A stretch of DNA of 64,000 nt from JALZKA01 sp033856515 (GTDB taxonomy: Bacteria; Actinomycetota; Thermoleophilia; Solirubrobacterales; 70-9). Numbering within the stretch: position 1 is the first letter of the stretch; each line of letters begins with the position of its first letter. Position numbers and translations under genes: made by a program. The notes under the pieces were generated by a model, which searched no databases, was not told the DNA's origin, and worked only from the letters and a program-made list of their open reading frames with translations. Positions 43,577 to 52,235 of this stretch are shown here, piece after piece. Location of the stretch: assembly GCA_033856515.1 (NCBI GenBank), contig JAWVEY010000041.1, forward strand, positions 1 through 64,000, given 5' to 3'.

Positions 43577-45054
43577 CTCGGAGGGTCCGAGACCGAAGCC
43601 CCAGGCGGCAGTGGCTCCGAGGGCGGATCCTGAGGCGGATCGACGACGGGTGGCGGATCGCCCGGGACGATCACGCCGTCCGAGTCGCCGGGGTTCGTCG
43701 GAATGGTTCCGCCGCCGCTGTTTGGGTCACCGACAGTGGCGTCATCGGCCGGAGGGTCGGCGGGCGGCTCGGGCGCCGGTTCGGTTGCTGGCGCCGGCTC
43801 GGGCTCGGCGGGCGCCTCGGCGGCTGGAGCCTCGGCCGGTGCAGGCGCGGGCTCTTCGGCCGGGGCCGGCGGGTCAGGAGCCCGCGCGGGCACGCCGATC
43901 TGAGCCGAGCCGTGCATCGCGCGGTCAGCCGGTCCCACCATCGCTGTGGCGTTCTGTTCGATGGCGGGGGCGCGAACGGGCGAGGAGTCCGAAGCGATGT
44001 GCTGAACCTCGACCGCGCCGGCGGTCAGGAGGGCCATGCTCGCCATACCGGCCGCGGCCTTGGCACCCAGCGCGCCGGCGCCCAGGGTCGCAGCTCCGCT
44101 GCCCGCGAGGCCGAGACCGCCGCCACCGGCCGCAGCCGCGCCGGAGACGCCCGCGCCGCCGGCCCCAGCGCCGCCGACACCTGCGCCGGCACCTGCCGAG
44201 CTTCCGGCGCCTGCCTTCGCGCCGCCCATTCCAAGCTTCGACGAGAACGCGTGGGCAAGCGCGGCGAGCGGGCCGATCGGCACCAGCGCGGCAAGCGCCT
44301 TGCCGTTGCGGCGAAGCTCGGAGCGGTAGTCGCGGCAGCGCTCGCAGTCCTTCATGTGGAAGCGGGCCGGGCCTGAAACCTTCCGCAGTCCCTCGGTCGC
44401 CTCGGCGAGCTCCAGGTGGACCTCGTCGCAAGTCAGGTGGCGACCCTGGCTTGCATCCGCCAGGGACATGCGGGCCCGGACCAGGAGCGACTTGACCGCG
44501 GGGACCGTCGTATCCATCGCGATCGCGATCTCCTCGTAGGAGAGTGCGTCGATCTCGCGTAGAAGCAATGCGCTCCGCTGCGTCTCGGGTAGCCCCTGGA
44601 CGTCCAGGATGAGCGCGCGGAACTCGGCGCGCTTCTGGACCTTCTCCGCGACGGACGTGCCGTTCTCATGCATGTGAACGTCCATCGAGTCCTGTCCCTG
44701 TGGCACGGGCTTGCGAAGGTGGTTGAGGCAGCGGTTGCGGGCGATCCGGTAGAGCCACGGCCGAGCGTTGATCGCGCGGTTGTCGGCGAGGATCGCCTTG
44801 TGCGCCGCGACGTAGACCTCCTGGAGCACGTCCTCGGCGTCCTCCGTCGACGAGAGCATCCCGCGACAGAAGGCCAGGAGGCGCACGCTGTAGCGGTCGA
44901 CGAGCGCTTCGAATGCCCGCTCCTGCCCCGACCGGATCATCGCGATAAGTCGCTCGTCACCCTGGAGCTTGAGCAGGGGAGAGCGTCTGCCAAGCAGCCC
45001 GAGACGACTGGAATGTGTGAGGGCCGACGCTTCCAAGCTTTTACCTGGAAACAC
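43552..45054 (-). CDS. ECF-type sigma factor with built-in ZAS zinc motif, membrane segment and exported Pro-rich tail
   Basis: This is a 500-residue chain. Sigma region 2 (about 33-105: RAFEALVDRYSVRLLAFCRG, DAEDVLQEVYVAAHKA, RPWLYRIARNRCLNHLRK) and region 4 (about 150-205: LPETQRSALLLREIDALSYE, AVKSLLVRARMSLAD) are intact. An anti-sigma-like HX3CX2C follows (HMKDCERC), then a Gly/Ala-rich stretch, a hydrophobic segment near 330-350 (GMASMALLTAGAVEV) and about 150 Pro/Ala/Glu-rich residues ending PPSYERAPGT. I infer a membrane-tethered sigma factor controlled in cis. Start GTG 45054. The gene at 52236 has the same architecture. Confidence 0.88.
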   Translation of the reverse strand: MFPGKSLEASALTHSSRLGLLGRRSPLLKLQGDERLIAMIRSGQERAFEALVDRYSVRLLAFCRGMLSSTEDAEDVLQEVYVAAHKAILADNRAINARPWLYRIARNRCLNHLRKPVPQGQDSMDVHMHENGTSVAEKVQKRAEFRALILDVQGLPETQRSALLLREIDALSYEEIAIAMDTTVPAVKSLLVRARMSLADASQGRHLTCDEVHLELAEATEGLRKVSGPARFHMKDCERCRDYRSELRRNGKALAALVPIGPLAALAHAFSSKLGMGGAKAGAGSSAGAGAGVGGAGAGGAGVSGAAAAGGGGLGLAGSGAATLGAGALGAKAAAGMASMALLTAGAVEVQHIASDSSPVRAPAIEQNATAMVGPADRAMHGSAQIGVPARAPDPPAPAEEPAPAPAEAPAAEAPAEPEPAPATEPAPEPPADPPADDATVGDPNSGGGTIPTNPGDSDGVIVPGDPPPVVDPPQDPPSEPLPPGASVSDPPSYERAPGT

Positions 45055-45137
45055 GGTAACACTGAAATAGTTGCGTGCCTAGGGCGGGAGATTGCGGCTT
45101 GATTAAGCCGGATTCGGCCAGGCGTGCCTAGAAATAA

Positions 45138-45223
45138 TGCCCGGGGCGGGACTCGAACCCGCAAGGCCCTTGCGGGCAGCGGATTTTAAATCCGCCTGCT
45201 TTCACCAGTTTGCATACCCGGGC
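45138..45223 (-). tRNA. tRNA-Leu (anticodon TAA)
   Basis: Acceptor GCCCGGG/CCCGGGC with discriminator A, anticodon stem GCGGA/TCCGC around loop TTTAAAA (anticodon TAA), a long class II variable arm (TGCCCGCAAGGGCCTTG) and a T arm with GTTCGAG. No CCA is encoded. Confidence 0.95.
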
Positions 45224-45238
45224 GCCCCGGATCGTAGA

Positions 45239-45691
45239 TCAGGCGCCTTCGAGGTGGGCTTTCAGGCCCTCTGCGGCGCCCTTCGTGAGGTACGTCTTGA
45301 CCTGGCCCTCGACCGGGCCCCGAAGTAGCAATCCAAGGACGCGGCCGGGGTCGATCTCCAGGGCGTAGACGGCCTTGGTCCTGTCACCGTCGAGCTCGGT
45401 GAACTCCCAGCGGCCGTCGACCGACTTGACGTCGCCCGACTCCTGCTTCCAGGTGAGGCCGTTCGGCTCGTTGTCGAAGGTGAAGCGGAGGATCGACTTC
45501 GACTTCTTGACCTTTACGTCCGCCTCGACCTCGACCAGCGTCGCGTGGCCGTCGGCGTCCGTCTCGATGACGTCGATCTTGTCCATCGCTGGATTCCACT
45601 CGACCGCGCCCGGAACGTCTGCAGCGACTTCGTAGACCTTCGCGGTCGGGGCGTCGATCTCGACGGTGTGGCTGGCGGATATCTGTCCCAT
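45239..45691 (-). CDS. SRPBCC (START/Bet v1-like) family protein
   Basis: This 150-residue protein begins ISASHTVEIDAPTAKVYEVA, followed by DVPGAVEWNP, the signature of polyketide-cyclase/SRPBCC small ligand-binding proteins. It ends with a long helix (GPVEGQVKTYLTKGAAEGLK). Members bind hydrophobic ligands or act in lipid and quinone metabolism. A TAGGTT box lies 6 bases before ATG 45691, so it has its own leaderless promoter. The aldehyde dehydrogenase lies upstream on the same strand. Confidence 0.85.
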   Translation of the reverse strand: MGQISASHTVEIDAPTAKVYEVAADVPGAVEWNPAMDKIDVIETDADGHATLVEVEADVKVKKSKSILRFTFDNEPNGLTWKQESGDVKSVDGRWEFTELDGDRTKAVYALEIDPGRVLGLLLRGPVEGQVKTYLTKGAAEGLKAHLEGA

Positions 45692-45697
45692 GCCTTG

Positions 45698-45703
45698 AAC
45701 CTA
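45698..45703 (-). promoter_or_regulatory. -10 box TAGGTT of the SRPBCC gene
   Basis: Minus-strand TAGGTT ends 6 bases before ATG 45691. Confidence 0.45.
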
Positions 45704-45708
45704 CCCGC

Positions 45709-47190
45709 CTAGAGCTGGGTCCAGACCGTCTTCGTCTCGAGATAGGCGTCGAGGTTCACGTGGCCCTTCTCGCGCCCGATTCCCGACGCCTTGTAGCCGC
45801 CGAACGGCGCCGCGGGATCGCCGCCGCCCCACGTGTTGATGTAGACGTTCCCGGCCTTGAGCATCGCCGCGAGCTTGTGGGCGTTCGAGATGTCCCGCGT
45901 CCAAAGGCCGGCTGCCAGCCCGTACTCGGTGTCGTTGGCGCGCGCGGCGACCTCTTCGAGTTCGTCGAACGGCATCGCAACCAGGACGGGGCCGAAGATT
46001 TCTTCGCGGGCGATCTTCATCTCGTCTGACACTTCGGTGAAGAGGGTGGGGGAGACGAAGTAGCCGTCGCCGTTCTCGGGCGAGCCTCCGGCCAGCGCGT
46101 TGGCGCCCTCCTCAAGCCCCGAGTCGATGTAGCCCTTGACGCGCTCGAACTGCTCTTGCGAAACCAGCGGGCCGAACTCGCTCTCGGGATCGAGGCCCGG
46201 GCCGACCTTCGCCTGGGCCGCGAAAGAGGCGAGCTTCTCGGTCACCTCGTCGAAGAGCTCGCGCGCGACATACAACCTGGAGCCCGCGTTGCAGGCCTGG
46301 CCCGAGTTGAAGTAGATGCCCTGGAACGACCCCTGGATCGCCTTGCTGAGGTCGGCGTCCGGAAGGATGATGTTGGGGCTCTTGCCGCCCAGCTCGAGGG
46401 TGACGCGCTTGAGCGCCTTCCCGCACTTCTGAGCGATCTCGCGGCCGACGACCGTCGAGCCGGTGAACGCGATCTTCGCCACGCCGGGGTCGTCGACCAG
46501 CGCCGCCCCGGTCGAGCCGTCGCCGGTGATCACGTTGAGAGTGCCGGGCGGGAGACCCGCCTCGAGCGCGAGCTCGCCAAGGCGAAGGGCTGTGAGCGGG
46601 GTCTGCTCGGCCGGCTTGAGGACGATCGGACATCCAGCCGCAAGGGCGGGGGCGACCTTCCACATCGCCATCAGGAGCGGGAAGTTCCAGGGCACGATCT
46701 GTCCGCATACGCCGACCGGCTCGCGGAGCGTGTAACACAGGACGTCGCGAGCCGAGACCGGGATCGTCTGGCCTTCGATCTTGGTCGGCCAGCCCGCGTA
46801 GTAGCGGAGGTGGTTGACGGATGCGGCGACATCGCCCTTGGCCATCGCCAGAGGCTTGCCGTTGTCCAGCGACTCGAGCTCGGCCAGTTCGTCGCCGTTT
46901 GCCTTGATGAGCTCGGCAAGCGCGTTCATCAGGGCGGAGCGCTTCGCCGGGTTCACCTTGCGAAGGGGGCCGTCGAGCGCGGCCTGCGCCGCTTCGACTG
47001 CGCGACGCACGTCGTCAGCTGACCCTTGTGCGACCTGGCAGATCTCCTCGCCCGTGGCCGGGTCGACCGTGGCGAAGGTGGTGCCGTCCGAGGGCTCGGA
47101 CCACTCCTCGCCGATCAGGAGCTTCCCGGGCACTCGTCCCAGGAAGTCGCGGGTTGCTTGGGACAGGAGCTCAGCCGGTGCAGTCGTCAT
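45709..47190 (-). CDS. NAD(P)-dependent aldehyde dehydrogenase
   Basis: This 493-residue ALDH oxidises aldehydes to acids. The family pattern is complete: VPWNFPLLMAMWKVAPALAA, KPAEQTPLTAL, FTGSTVVGREI at the cofactor site, the general-base Glu in VTLELGGKSPNII, the nucleophilic Cys in FNSGQACNAGSRLYV, and EIFGPVLVAMPF. The pattern resembles betaine/phenylacetaldehyde-type members; the substrate is unknown. ATG 47190 has TACGAT 8 bases upstream. The frame continues upstream into the next gene's 3-prime end, but those residues are not family-like. Confidence 0.94.
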   Translation of the reverse strand: MTTAPAELLSQATRDFLGRVPGKLLIGEEWSEPSDGTTFATVDPATGEEICQVAQGSADDVRRAVEAAQAALDGPLRKVNPAKRSALMNALAELIKANGDELAELESLDNGKPLAMAKGDVAASVNHLRYYAGWPTKIEGQTIPVSARDVLCYTLREPVGVCGQIVPWNFPLLMAMWKVAPALAAGCPIVLKPAEQTPLTALRLGELALEAGLPPGTLNVITGDGSTGAALVDDPGVAKIAFTGSTVVGREIAQKCGKALKRVTLELGGKSPNIILPDADLSKAIQGSFQGIYFNSGQACNAGSRLYVARELFDEVTEKLASFAAQAKVGPGLDPESEFGPLVSQEQFERVKGYIDSGLEEGANALAGGSPENGDGYFVSPTLFTEVSDEMKIAREEIFGPVLVAMPFDELEEVAARANDTEYGLAAGLWTRDISNAHKLAAMLKAGNVYINTWGGGDPAAPFGGYKASGIGREKGHVNLDAYLETKTVWTQL

Positions 47191-47851
47191 CGGCCGGGAT
47201 CGTATCCACGACCTCCGGCTCGGCGGGCGCTGGGGGGGCGTCACCCTCGCCCCGCACTGGCTCCGGCTCTGAGGTGGGCGGCACCGGCGGGTCCTCGACG
47301 GGCGGGTCCTCGCAGACCGGCGTCTCGTCGCGAGGATCGTCGGGAGTCACGTCGGTGACCGGCTCGTCAGACGTGTCATCAGCGCCCTCGTCGTCGCGTG
47401 CATCGTCGGAATCGGTCCCGGGCGGGCTCTTCGCAACGGCGTCCACCTCGCCACCCGACATCGACGAGTCCCTCGCGATGACTTCGGGTGAGCCGTCCTC
47501 CTCCTCGCCGGGGGGCGTGCCCCACGCGGTGACCGAGACGGAGTAGGCGCCCGAGCCGACGTATGGCACCCAGACCGACGTGCCCTGGCCAGTCGTCTCG
47601 CCCATGTCAATGACCGAGCCGTCGGCGCTCGTGACGCTCACCGAGTAGCTGTCCGCACCTTCGAGGCTGTTCCACCCGGCGTCGATCTGGCACATGATCT
47701 GCGAACCGGCGAGGCCGCAGGAGTTGAGGGATGCAGTGACCGTGAGGCCCGGCGAGCCGGATGTCTGAACGCCGCCGCCTTCCAAGGCGAGGGCGGGGAA
47801 CGGCACCGCAAGCGCGATCAGCGCGAGGCCGAGGATGCGCTTTCGCATCAT
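47171..47851 (-). CDS. Secreted protein with fibronectin-like domain and acidic Pro-rich tail
   Basis: This 226-residue protein has a signal peptide (MRKRILGLALIALAVPFPALA). A beta-sandwich-like domain (about 30-110: GLTVTASLNSCGLAGSQIMC, ADSYSVSVTSADGSVI, GSGAYSVSVTAWG) has two cysteines, probably a disulfide. The last 110 residues are Asp/Glu/Pro-rich and look like a wall-spanning or disordered stalk. It overlaps the preceding gene on the strand (start) and the ALDH start (20 bases at the end). Function is unknown. Confidence 0.75.
   Translation of the reverse strand: MMRKRILGLALIALAVPFPALALEGGGVQTSGSPGLTVTASLNSCGLAGSQIMCQIDAGWNSLEGADSYSVSVTSADGSVIDMGETTGQGTSVWVPYVGSGAYSVSVTAWGTPPGEEEDGSPEVIARDSSMSGGEVDAVAKSPPGTDSDDARDDEGADDTSDEPVTDVTPDDPRDETPVCEDPPVEDPPVPPTSEPEPVRGEGDAPPAPAEPEVVDTIPADDDCTG
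47199..47204 (-). promoter_or_regulatory. -10 box TACGAT of the aldehyde dehydrogenase gene
   Basis: Minus-strand TACGAT ends 8 bases before ATG 47190, inside the end of the upstream secreted-protein gene. Confidence 0.45.
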
Positions 47852-48678
47852 CCCTTGCCCCCGATCGGCAGGAACGAGCCCTGGATGATGTCGACGCCGG
47901 CGATCGCGTCAGCAGGTGCGCTCGCCTGGTAGGTCGTGGCCAGGTAGTACCAGTTGTCTCCGGAGCCGCGAAGGACGACCTCGTAGGTCGGCGCGCCCTC
48001 AGGCACATTCTTGGGCGCCAGGGTGATCGAACTCGCCTGGACTGACGGTCCCACGCTTCGCTCGACGACTCGGGCGCTTCCGGCGAGCGTCTCGAGCTGC
48101 TGGAGCGAGCTTGCCTCGAAGGTCGCGAAGTCGAGCTTCGGGTTCTCCTGGATCCAAAGTGTTGCGTCCGCGGTCCCGTCGGATGAGACCGCGGCGAAGG
48201 TCGCGCCGGCGGCGGGGTTCACGCGATCCCAACCGGCGGGCAGCGCTAGCGAGAACGTTGATTCGGCGACGAGCTGGGCGTCCGCCGGGACGGCGGCCTT
48301 CTCAGGGGCGTTCGCCTTGTGGGCCTTCGCGTCGCTCTTGGCATCCGCGGGGGCCCTGTCCGGCTTCGCAGCGGCGGCGGTCGGCGCCGGAGCCGGAGCC
48401 GGCGAGTCGTCGCCGTTCAAGAGGCTCAGGACCGCGAAGACGGCGATGGCGGCGATTGGCAGCGTGAGCCAGCGCGTGTCGACCCCGAAGCGCTCCGCCG
48501 GAGCCGGAAGCGACACGGAGGGCAGCGAAACGGCCGGGAGCGACGGGATCATGGAACGAATGCGCTCACCGAATCCGGGTCGCACCTCGGAGACTGCCGC
48601 TGCCTCGCACAGCCGCTCGCAGTGCGCGCAAAAGATCCGGCGAACGGCGCGCACCGGCAGGGCCGAAGGGATACTCAC
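47848..48678 (-). CDS. Single-pass membrane protein with N-terminal Cys cluster and PsbP/LpqN-like exported domain
   Basis: About 276 residues from GTG 48678. A cytoplasmic Cys cluster (IFCAHCERLC) suggests zinc binding. A membrane segment follows (about 75-95: WLTLPIAAIAVFAVLSLL), then an Ala/Pro/Lys-rich linker, and an exported domain (about 140-276: STFSLALPAGWDRVNPAAGA, ATLWIQENPKLDFATFEA, YEVVLRGSGDNWYYLATTYQ) resembling the Mog1/PsbP fold of actinobacterial lipoproteins. The frame is open upstream to 48780, so the start is uncertain. It is coupled to the next secreted-protein gene (ATG overlaps TGA). Confidence 0.68.
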   Translation of the reverse strand: MSIPSALPVRAVRRIFCAHCERLCEAAAVSEVRPGFGERIRSMIPSLPAVSLPSVSLPAPAERFGVDTRWLTLPIAAIAVFAVLSLLNGDDSPAPAPAPTAAAAKPDRAPADAKSDAKAHKANAPEKAAVPADAQLVAESTFSLALPAGWDRVNPAAGATFAAVSSDGTADATLWIQENPKLDFATFEASSLQQLETLAGSARVVERSVGPSVQASSITLAPKNVPEGAPTYEVVLRGSGDNWYYLATTYQASAPADAIAGVDIIQGSFLPIGGKG

Positions 48679-48826
48679 ACGCGTGCGGGCAACGCACCCG
48701 GAATGCGTCGCTTCGACCACGCGCTGCGGTCCGCCTGGGGCAGGCAGAGGAAAACCACCGTTGGCCGTCGCCGGTATCACGTATTTCTCATCGGGTCAGC
48801 ACCCGTTGCCCTTTAGGCGCGGCGCG

Positions 48827-48843
48827 CCCAGGAAAAGCCTGGG
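48827..48843 (+). promoter_or_regulatory. Hairpin upstream of the adenylate cyclase gene
   Basis: CCCAGG-AAAAG-CCTGGG lies 11 bases before ATG 48855, with GAGAAT (a possible -10) between. It could be an operator or the terminator of something upstream. The rest of the 48679-48854 gap shows nothing I can identify. Confidence 0.35.
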
Positions 48844-48854
48844 AGAATGCGTAC

Positions 48855-50471
48855 ATGGTCGTAACGGCTCTTCGATCGGCTTATCGTCGCCTAGGGCGGC
48901 GCTATCCGCGTGTCTTTTTGGTGCTCGAGCTTCAAACGGTCTATCCGGTGATTCTTGGCACCTACGCGCTCTTTTCCTTCTATTACGACGGCTCCACAGG
49001 GGAGTTCTTCACGCTTTTCGGCATCACCTGCGCCCTCGCGGCGATAGCGATAGTCGTCGCCTGCATCCGAACCTTCCCGATGCTTCGCCCGCTCGAGGCG
49101 TGGATCGACGGCGCTCGCGACGAGCGATCGACTGCTGAGGCGTGGGCGTCGGCCGTCAGCTTCCCGTGGCGAATGATCCGCTCGAACGTCGCCGTGCCGG
49201 CGTTCATCGTCGTCGTCCCCTCGGCGGTCGCCTCGGTGGTCTTGCTGGGGCTCAACTGGCCGGCGGTCTTCCCGTTCATGGCCGGCTCCGTGGTCGCGCT
49301 CGCCTACGCCTCGATGCTCCATTACTTCGCGCTCGAGATCGGCCTGCGCCCACTCCTGGTGGACATCAACCAGCAGATCTCCCCGCGAACCGACGCGAAA
49401 GTCTCGACCATCTCGCTTCGCTGGCGCCTCCTTCTGACGCTGCCGATGATCAACGCCATCACCGGGATGACCGTTGCCGCATTGACCTCGGAGGGAGGTG
49501 GCGGCGCATCGCTGGGGCTTGACGTCGCCATCGCCGTTGGCGTTGCGACCACGATCGCTCTGGAGCTGACGCTCCTCGTGACCAGATCCGTCCTGCGTCC
49601 CCTCGCCGACCTCCAGACGGCAACCGAGCGAGTCCTCGATGGCGACTTCAGCGCGACGGTCCCGGTGACGACGGGCGACGAGACGGGCGAGCTCGCCGCG
49701 TCGTTCAACGCGATGGTCCAGGGCCTTGCCGAGCGCGAACGGATCCGCGATGCCTTCGGCACCTACCTCGACCGCGAGGTGGCCGAGTACATCCTCTCCG
49801 ACGAGTTCGACGAGGAGGGAAGGGAGCTGGAGGTCTCCGTCCTCTTCACCGACGTGCGCGACTTCACGGGCTTTTCGGCCGAGGCGGAGGCAAAGGAAGT
49901 CGTGGCGGCCCTCAACCAGCTGTTCGAGGTGGTTGTGCCCATCATCTCCCGCCACGGTGGGCATGTTGACAAGTTCGAGGGAGACGGGCTCCTCGCAGTG
50001 TTCGGTGCGCCCGCCCCGTATCGGGACCACGCCAAGCGCGCGACGCGCGCCGCGATGGAGATCTGCCGCCGCGTCAACGAGCGCGCCGAGGCCGGCGACT
50101 TGCGCGTCGGGGTCGGGGTCAATACGGGCCGGGTCGTGGCCGGAGCAGTGGGCGGTGCGGGCAGGCTCAACTTCAGCGTCATCGGCGATGCGGTCAATGT
50201 CGCCGCGCGCGTCGAGGCGGCGACGCGGGAGCTCGACCGCGACGTGCTCATCACCGCCGCCACGGCCGGGGCCCTGGGCGACAACGTCGAGCTGACGGAG
50301 ATGGGCCAGCACGAACTGAAGGGCGTCGCCGAGCCCGTCGAGCTCTTCGCTGTCGAGTCGCCGACGAAGGAGAGCACGGAAGAGGACGACGTCTCCCTTC
50401 TCGACCCGGAGCCGATCCTCGCCGCGGCTGGCCGGATGAGGCGCGGGTTGCGTCGGCGCTCGCGCAGATAG
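48855..50471 (+). CDS. Membrane adenylate/guanylate cyclase (class III) with HAMP domain
   Basis: This 538-residue protein has about six membrane helices in the first 240 residues, then a HAMP domain (SVLRPLADLQTATERVLDGDF) and a class III cyclase domain (about 305-495). The two metal Asp residues (SVLFTDVRDFTGFS; HVDKFEGDGLLAVFG), the adenine-side Lys in DKFEGD, and the transition-state Asn/Arg in VIGDAVNVAARVEA are present, so catalysis making cAMP is expected. Input is probably through the membrane part. Its TAG stop is part of the next gene's -10 box. Confidence 0.93.
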   Translation: MVVTALRSAYRRLGRRYPRVFLVLELQTVYPVILGTYALFSFYYDGSTGEFFTLFGITCALAAIAIVVACIRTFPMLRPLEAWIDGARDERSTAEAWASAVSFPWRMIRSNVAVPAFIVVVPSAVASVVLLGLNWPAVFPFMAGSVVALAYASMLHYFALEIGLRPLLVDINQQISPRTDAKVSTISLRWRLLLTLPMINAITGMTVAALTSEGGGGASLGLDVAIAVGVATTIALELTLLVTRSVLRPLADLQTATERVLDGDFSATVPVTTGDETGELAASFNAMVQGLAERERIRDAFGTYLDREVAEYILSDEFDEEGRELEVSVLFTDVRDFTGFSAEAEAKEVVAALNQLFEVVVPIISRHGGHVDKFEGDGLLAVFGAPAPYRDHAKRATRAAMEICRRVNERAEAGDLRVGVGVNTGRVVAGAVGGAGRLNFSVIGDAVNVAARVEAATRELDRDVLITAATAGALGDNVELTEMGQHELKGVAEPVELFAVESPTKESTEEDDVSLLDPEPILAAAGRMRRGLRRRSRR

Positions 50472-50474
50472 CAT
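50469..50474 (+). promoter_or_regulatory. -10 box TAGCAT overlapping the cyclase stop codon
   Basis: TAGCAT includes the TAG stop of the cyclase gene and ends 7 bases before ATG 50482. Confidence 0.5.
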
Positions 50475-50481
50475 CGCGGCG

Positions 50482-52128
50482 ATGGCAGCGACCGAAGAGA
50501 CCGCCACCGCGTCCGTCCACGGCGGCCGCCTTGTCGCTCGGGCTCTCAAGTCCCGAGGCGTCGAGCATCTGTTCACGCTCTCGGGAGGCCACCTGTTCTC
50601 GATCTATGACGGGTGCAAGGAAGAGGGGATCGAGATCGTCGACGTGCGCCACGAGTCGGCGGCCGTGTGGGCCGCCGAGGGATACGCGAAGGCGACTCGC
50701 AAGCCGGGCGTCGCCGCTCTGACCGCCGGGCCCGGCGTGACGAACGGCATGAGCGCGATCGCCGGCGCCTTCTACAACCGCTCGCCGATCACGGTGCTAG
50801 GCGGCCGTGCTCCCGAGATGCGCTGGGGCTCCGGCTCACTTCAGGAGATTGACCACGTCCCGTTCGTCGAGCCGCTCGTGAAGTCCGCCGAGACCGTCAA
50901 GGACACGGCTGAGATCGCCGCGTGCACCGCGGCCGCCATCGACCTCTCGATGGCCCACCCGTCCGGCCCGACATTTCTCGACTTTCCGCTCGACACGGTC
51001 TTCAACGACGCCGAGTCCGAGCCCGGCGCCGACCCTGGCTTCCAGGCGGGCGACGTCGCTGACGGGGTGGAAGAGGCGGCGAAGCTTCTTGCCGGAGCCG
51101 AGCGTCCGGCGATCATGGCCGGAACCGGCCTTTACTGGGCGCGAGGCGAGGACGAGCTGCGAGCACTCGCCGAGGCGCTGGGCGCGCCGGTCTTCCTCAA
51201 CGGCATGGGCCGTGGCTGCCTGCCAGCAGATCACGAGCTCGCCTTCTCCCGGGCCCGCGGCCACGGCTTGAAGGAGGCGGACGTGGCTCTGGCGATCGGC
51301 CTGCCGCTCGACTTCCGCCTCGGCTTCGGCGGGTCGTTTGGCGAGGAGACCAAGCTCGTCTGGCTTGACGCGGCTCCCAACGAGCTCGACCGCAACAGAA
51401 AGCCCGACGTCGAGCTGGTCGGAGGCATCGCTCCGACCCTTGCAGCGATCCGCGAGGCAGCGTCCGGTGCCGACGCGTCGCGGACGTCCGGGTGGGTCTC
51501 TGCCGTGCGCGCGACGGAAGACGAGAAGCGTGCGGCTGAGCTATCGGAGCTCGACGACGACCGCGCTCCGCTCCACCCGATGCGGGTCTACAAGGGCCTG
51601 GCGGAGGTGCTCGACCGCGACGCGATCGTGATCGGCGACGGCGGCGACTTCGTTTCGTACGCGGGCAAGGTCGTCCCCACCTATGAACCGGGCACCTGGA
51701 TGGATCCCGGACCGTTCGGCTGCCTTGGAGCGGGACCGGGGCAGGCAATCGGCGCCAAGATCGCTCACCCGGACCGGCAGGTCTGCCTGCTCCTGGGCGA
51801 CGGCGCATTCGGCTTCTCCGGCATGGAGTTCGACACGATGGCCCGGCACGGCATTCCCGTCGTCGGCGTCATCGGCAACAACGGGATCTGGGCCCTGGAG
51901 CACCACCCGATGATGTTCCTCTACGGCTACTCGGTCGCCGCCAAGTTGCGCCCGGAGACTCGCTACGACCAGGTCGCCGAGGCTCTCGGATGCCACGCCG
52001 AGCTGGTGTCGCAGCCCGACGAGTTGCGGCCCGCGCTCGAGCGCGCATTCGAGTCCGGCAAGCCTGCCCTGGTGAACGTCCTCACGGACCCCGAGGTCGT
52101 TTACCCGCGCAAGTCGAACCTGGCGTAG
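50482..52128 (+). CDS. ThDP-dependent enzyme, acetolactate synthase / oxalyl-CoA decarboxylase-like
   Basis: This 548-residue protein has the three-domain layout of the family: a PYR domain (about 12-185) with VRHESAAVWAAEGYAK, carrying the cofactor-activating Glu, and LTAGPGVTNGMSAIAGAF; a central domain (about 200-330); and a PP domain with the ThDP/Mg site GDGAFGFSGMEFDTM and GVIGNNGIW. Length and motifs fit acetolactate synthase, oxalyl-CoA decarboxylase or 2-hydroxyacyl-CoA lyase; the sequence alone does not decide. No ilvN or frc partner lies nearby, which argues against branched-chain amino-acid synthesis. Confidence 0.88.
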   Translation: MAATEETATASVHGGRLVARALKSRGVEHLFTLSGGHLFSIYDGCKEEGIEIVDVRHESAAVWAAEGYAKATRKPGVAALTAGPGVTNGMSAIAGAFYNRSPITVLGGRAPEMRWGSGSLQEIDHVPFVEPLVKSAETVKDTAEIAACTAAAIDLSMAHPSGPTFLDFPLDTVFNDAESEPGADPGFQAGDVADGVEEAAKLLAGAERPAIMAGTGLYWARGEDELRALAEALGAPVFLNGMGRGCLPADHELAFSRARGHGLKEADVALAIGLPLDFRLGFGGSFGEETKLVWLDAAPNELDRNRKPDVELVGGIAPTLAAIREAASGADASRTSGWVSAVRATEDEKRAAELSELDDDRAPLHPMRVYKGLAEVLDRDAIVIGDGGDFVSYAGKVVPTYEPGTWMDPGPFGCLGAGPGQAIGAKIAHPDRQVCLLLGDGAFGFSGMEFDTMARHGIPVVGVIGNNGIWALEHHPMMFLYGYSVAAKLRPETRYDQVAEALGCHAELVSQPDELRPALERAFESGKPALVNVLTDPEVVYPRKSNLA

Positions 52129-52163
52129 CGCCAACTAGCGCCTGACAATTAGCCGCGGCCCGC

Positions 52164-52206
52164 GTTGTGTCTGTACGAGGTCGCCGGAGCGACCCGAGGA
52201 CACAAC
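52164..52206 (+). promoter_or_regulatory. Two-tier inverted repeat upstream of a sigma factor gene
   Basis: Outer arms GTTGTGTC (52164-52171) and GACACAAC (52199-52206) enclose an inner hairpin GGTCGC-CGGA-GCGACC (52179-52194). It lies 29 bases before the sigma gene. It could end transcription of the ThDP gene or be a binding site; no T-tract follows. Confidence 0.5.
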
Positions 52207-52221
52207 TTGAACGGAGCTGTC

Positions 52222-52227
52222 GATAAT
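52222..52227 (+). promoter_or_regulatory. -10 box GATAAT of the sigma factor gene
   Basis: GATAAT ends 8 bases before ATG 52236, leaderless spacing. Confidence 0.45.
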
Positions 52228-52235
52228 GGCCTCCT

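Noticed and set aside
45138..45223. Integration site of a mobile element at a tRNA gene
   Set aside because: No integrase, direct repeat of the tRNA end or change in base composition lies near any of the three tRNA genes.
48891..50576. 561-codon open frame antisense to the cyclase gene
   Set aside because: Composition is that of a shadow frame (Asp/Glu/Arg/His-rich), and it covers a well-supported cyclase.
50482..52128. Calling the ThDP enzyme IlvB
   Set aside because: No small subunit, ilvC or other branched-chain gene is adjacent, and the ThDP motifs are shared by several families, so a gene symbol is not justified.
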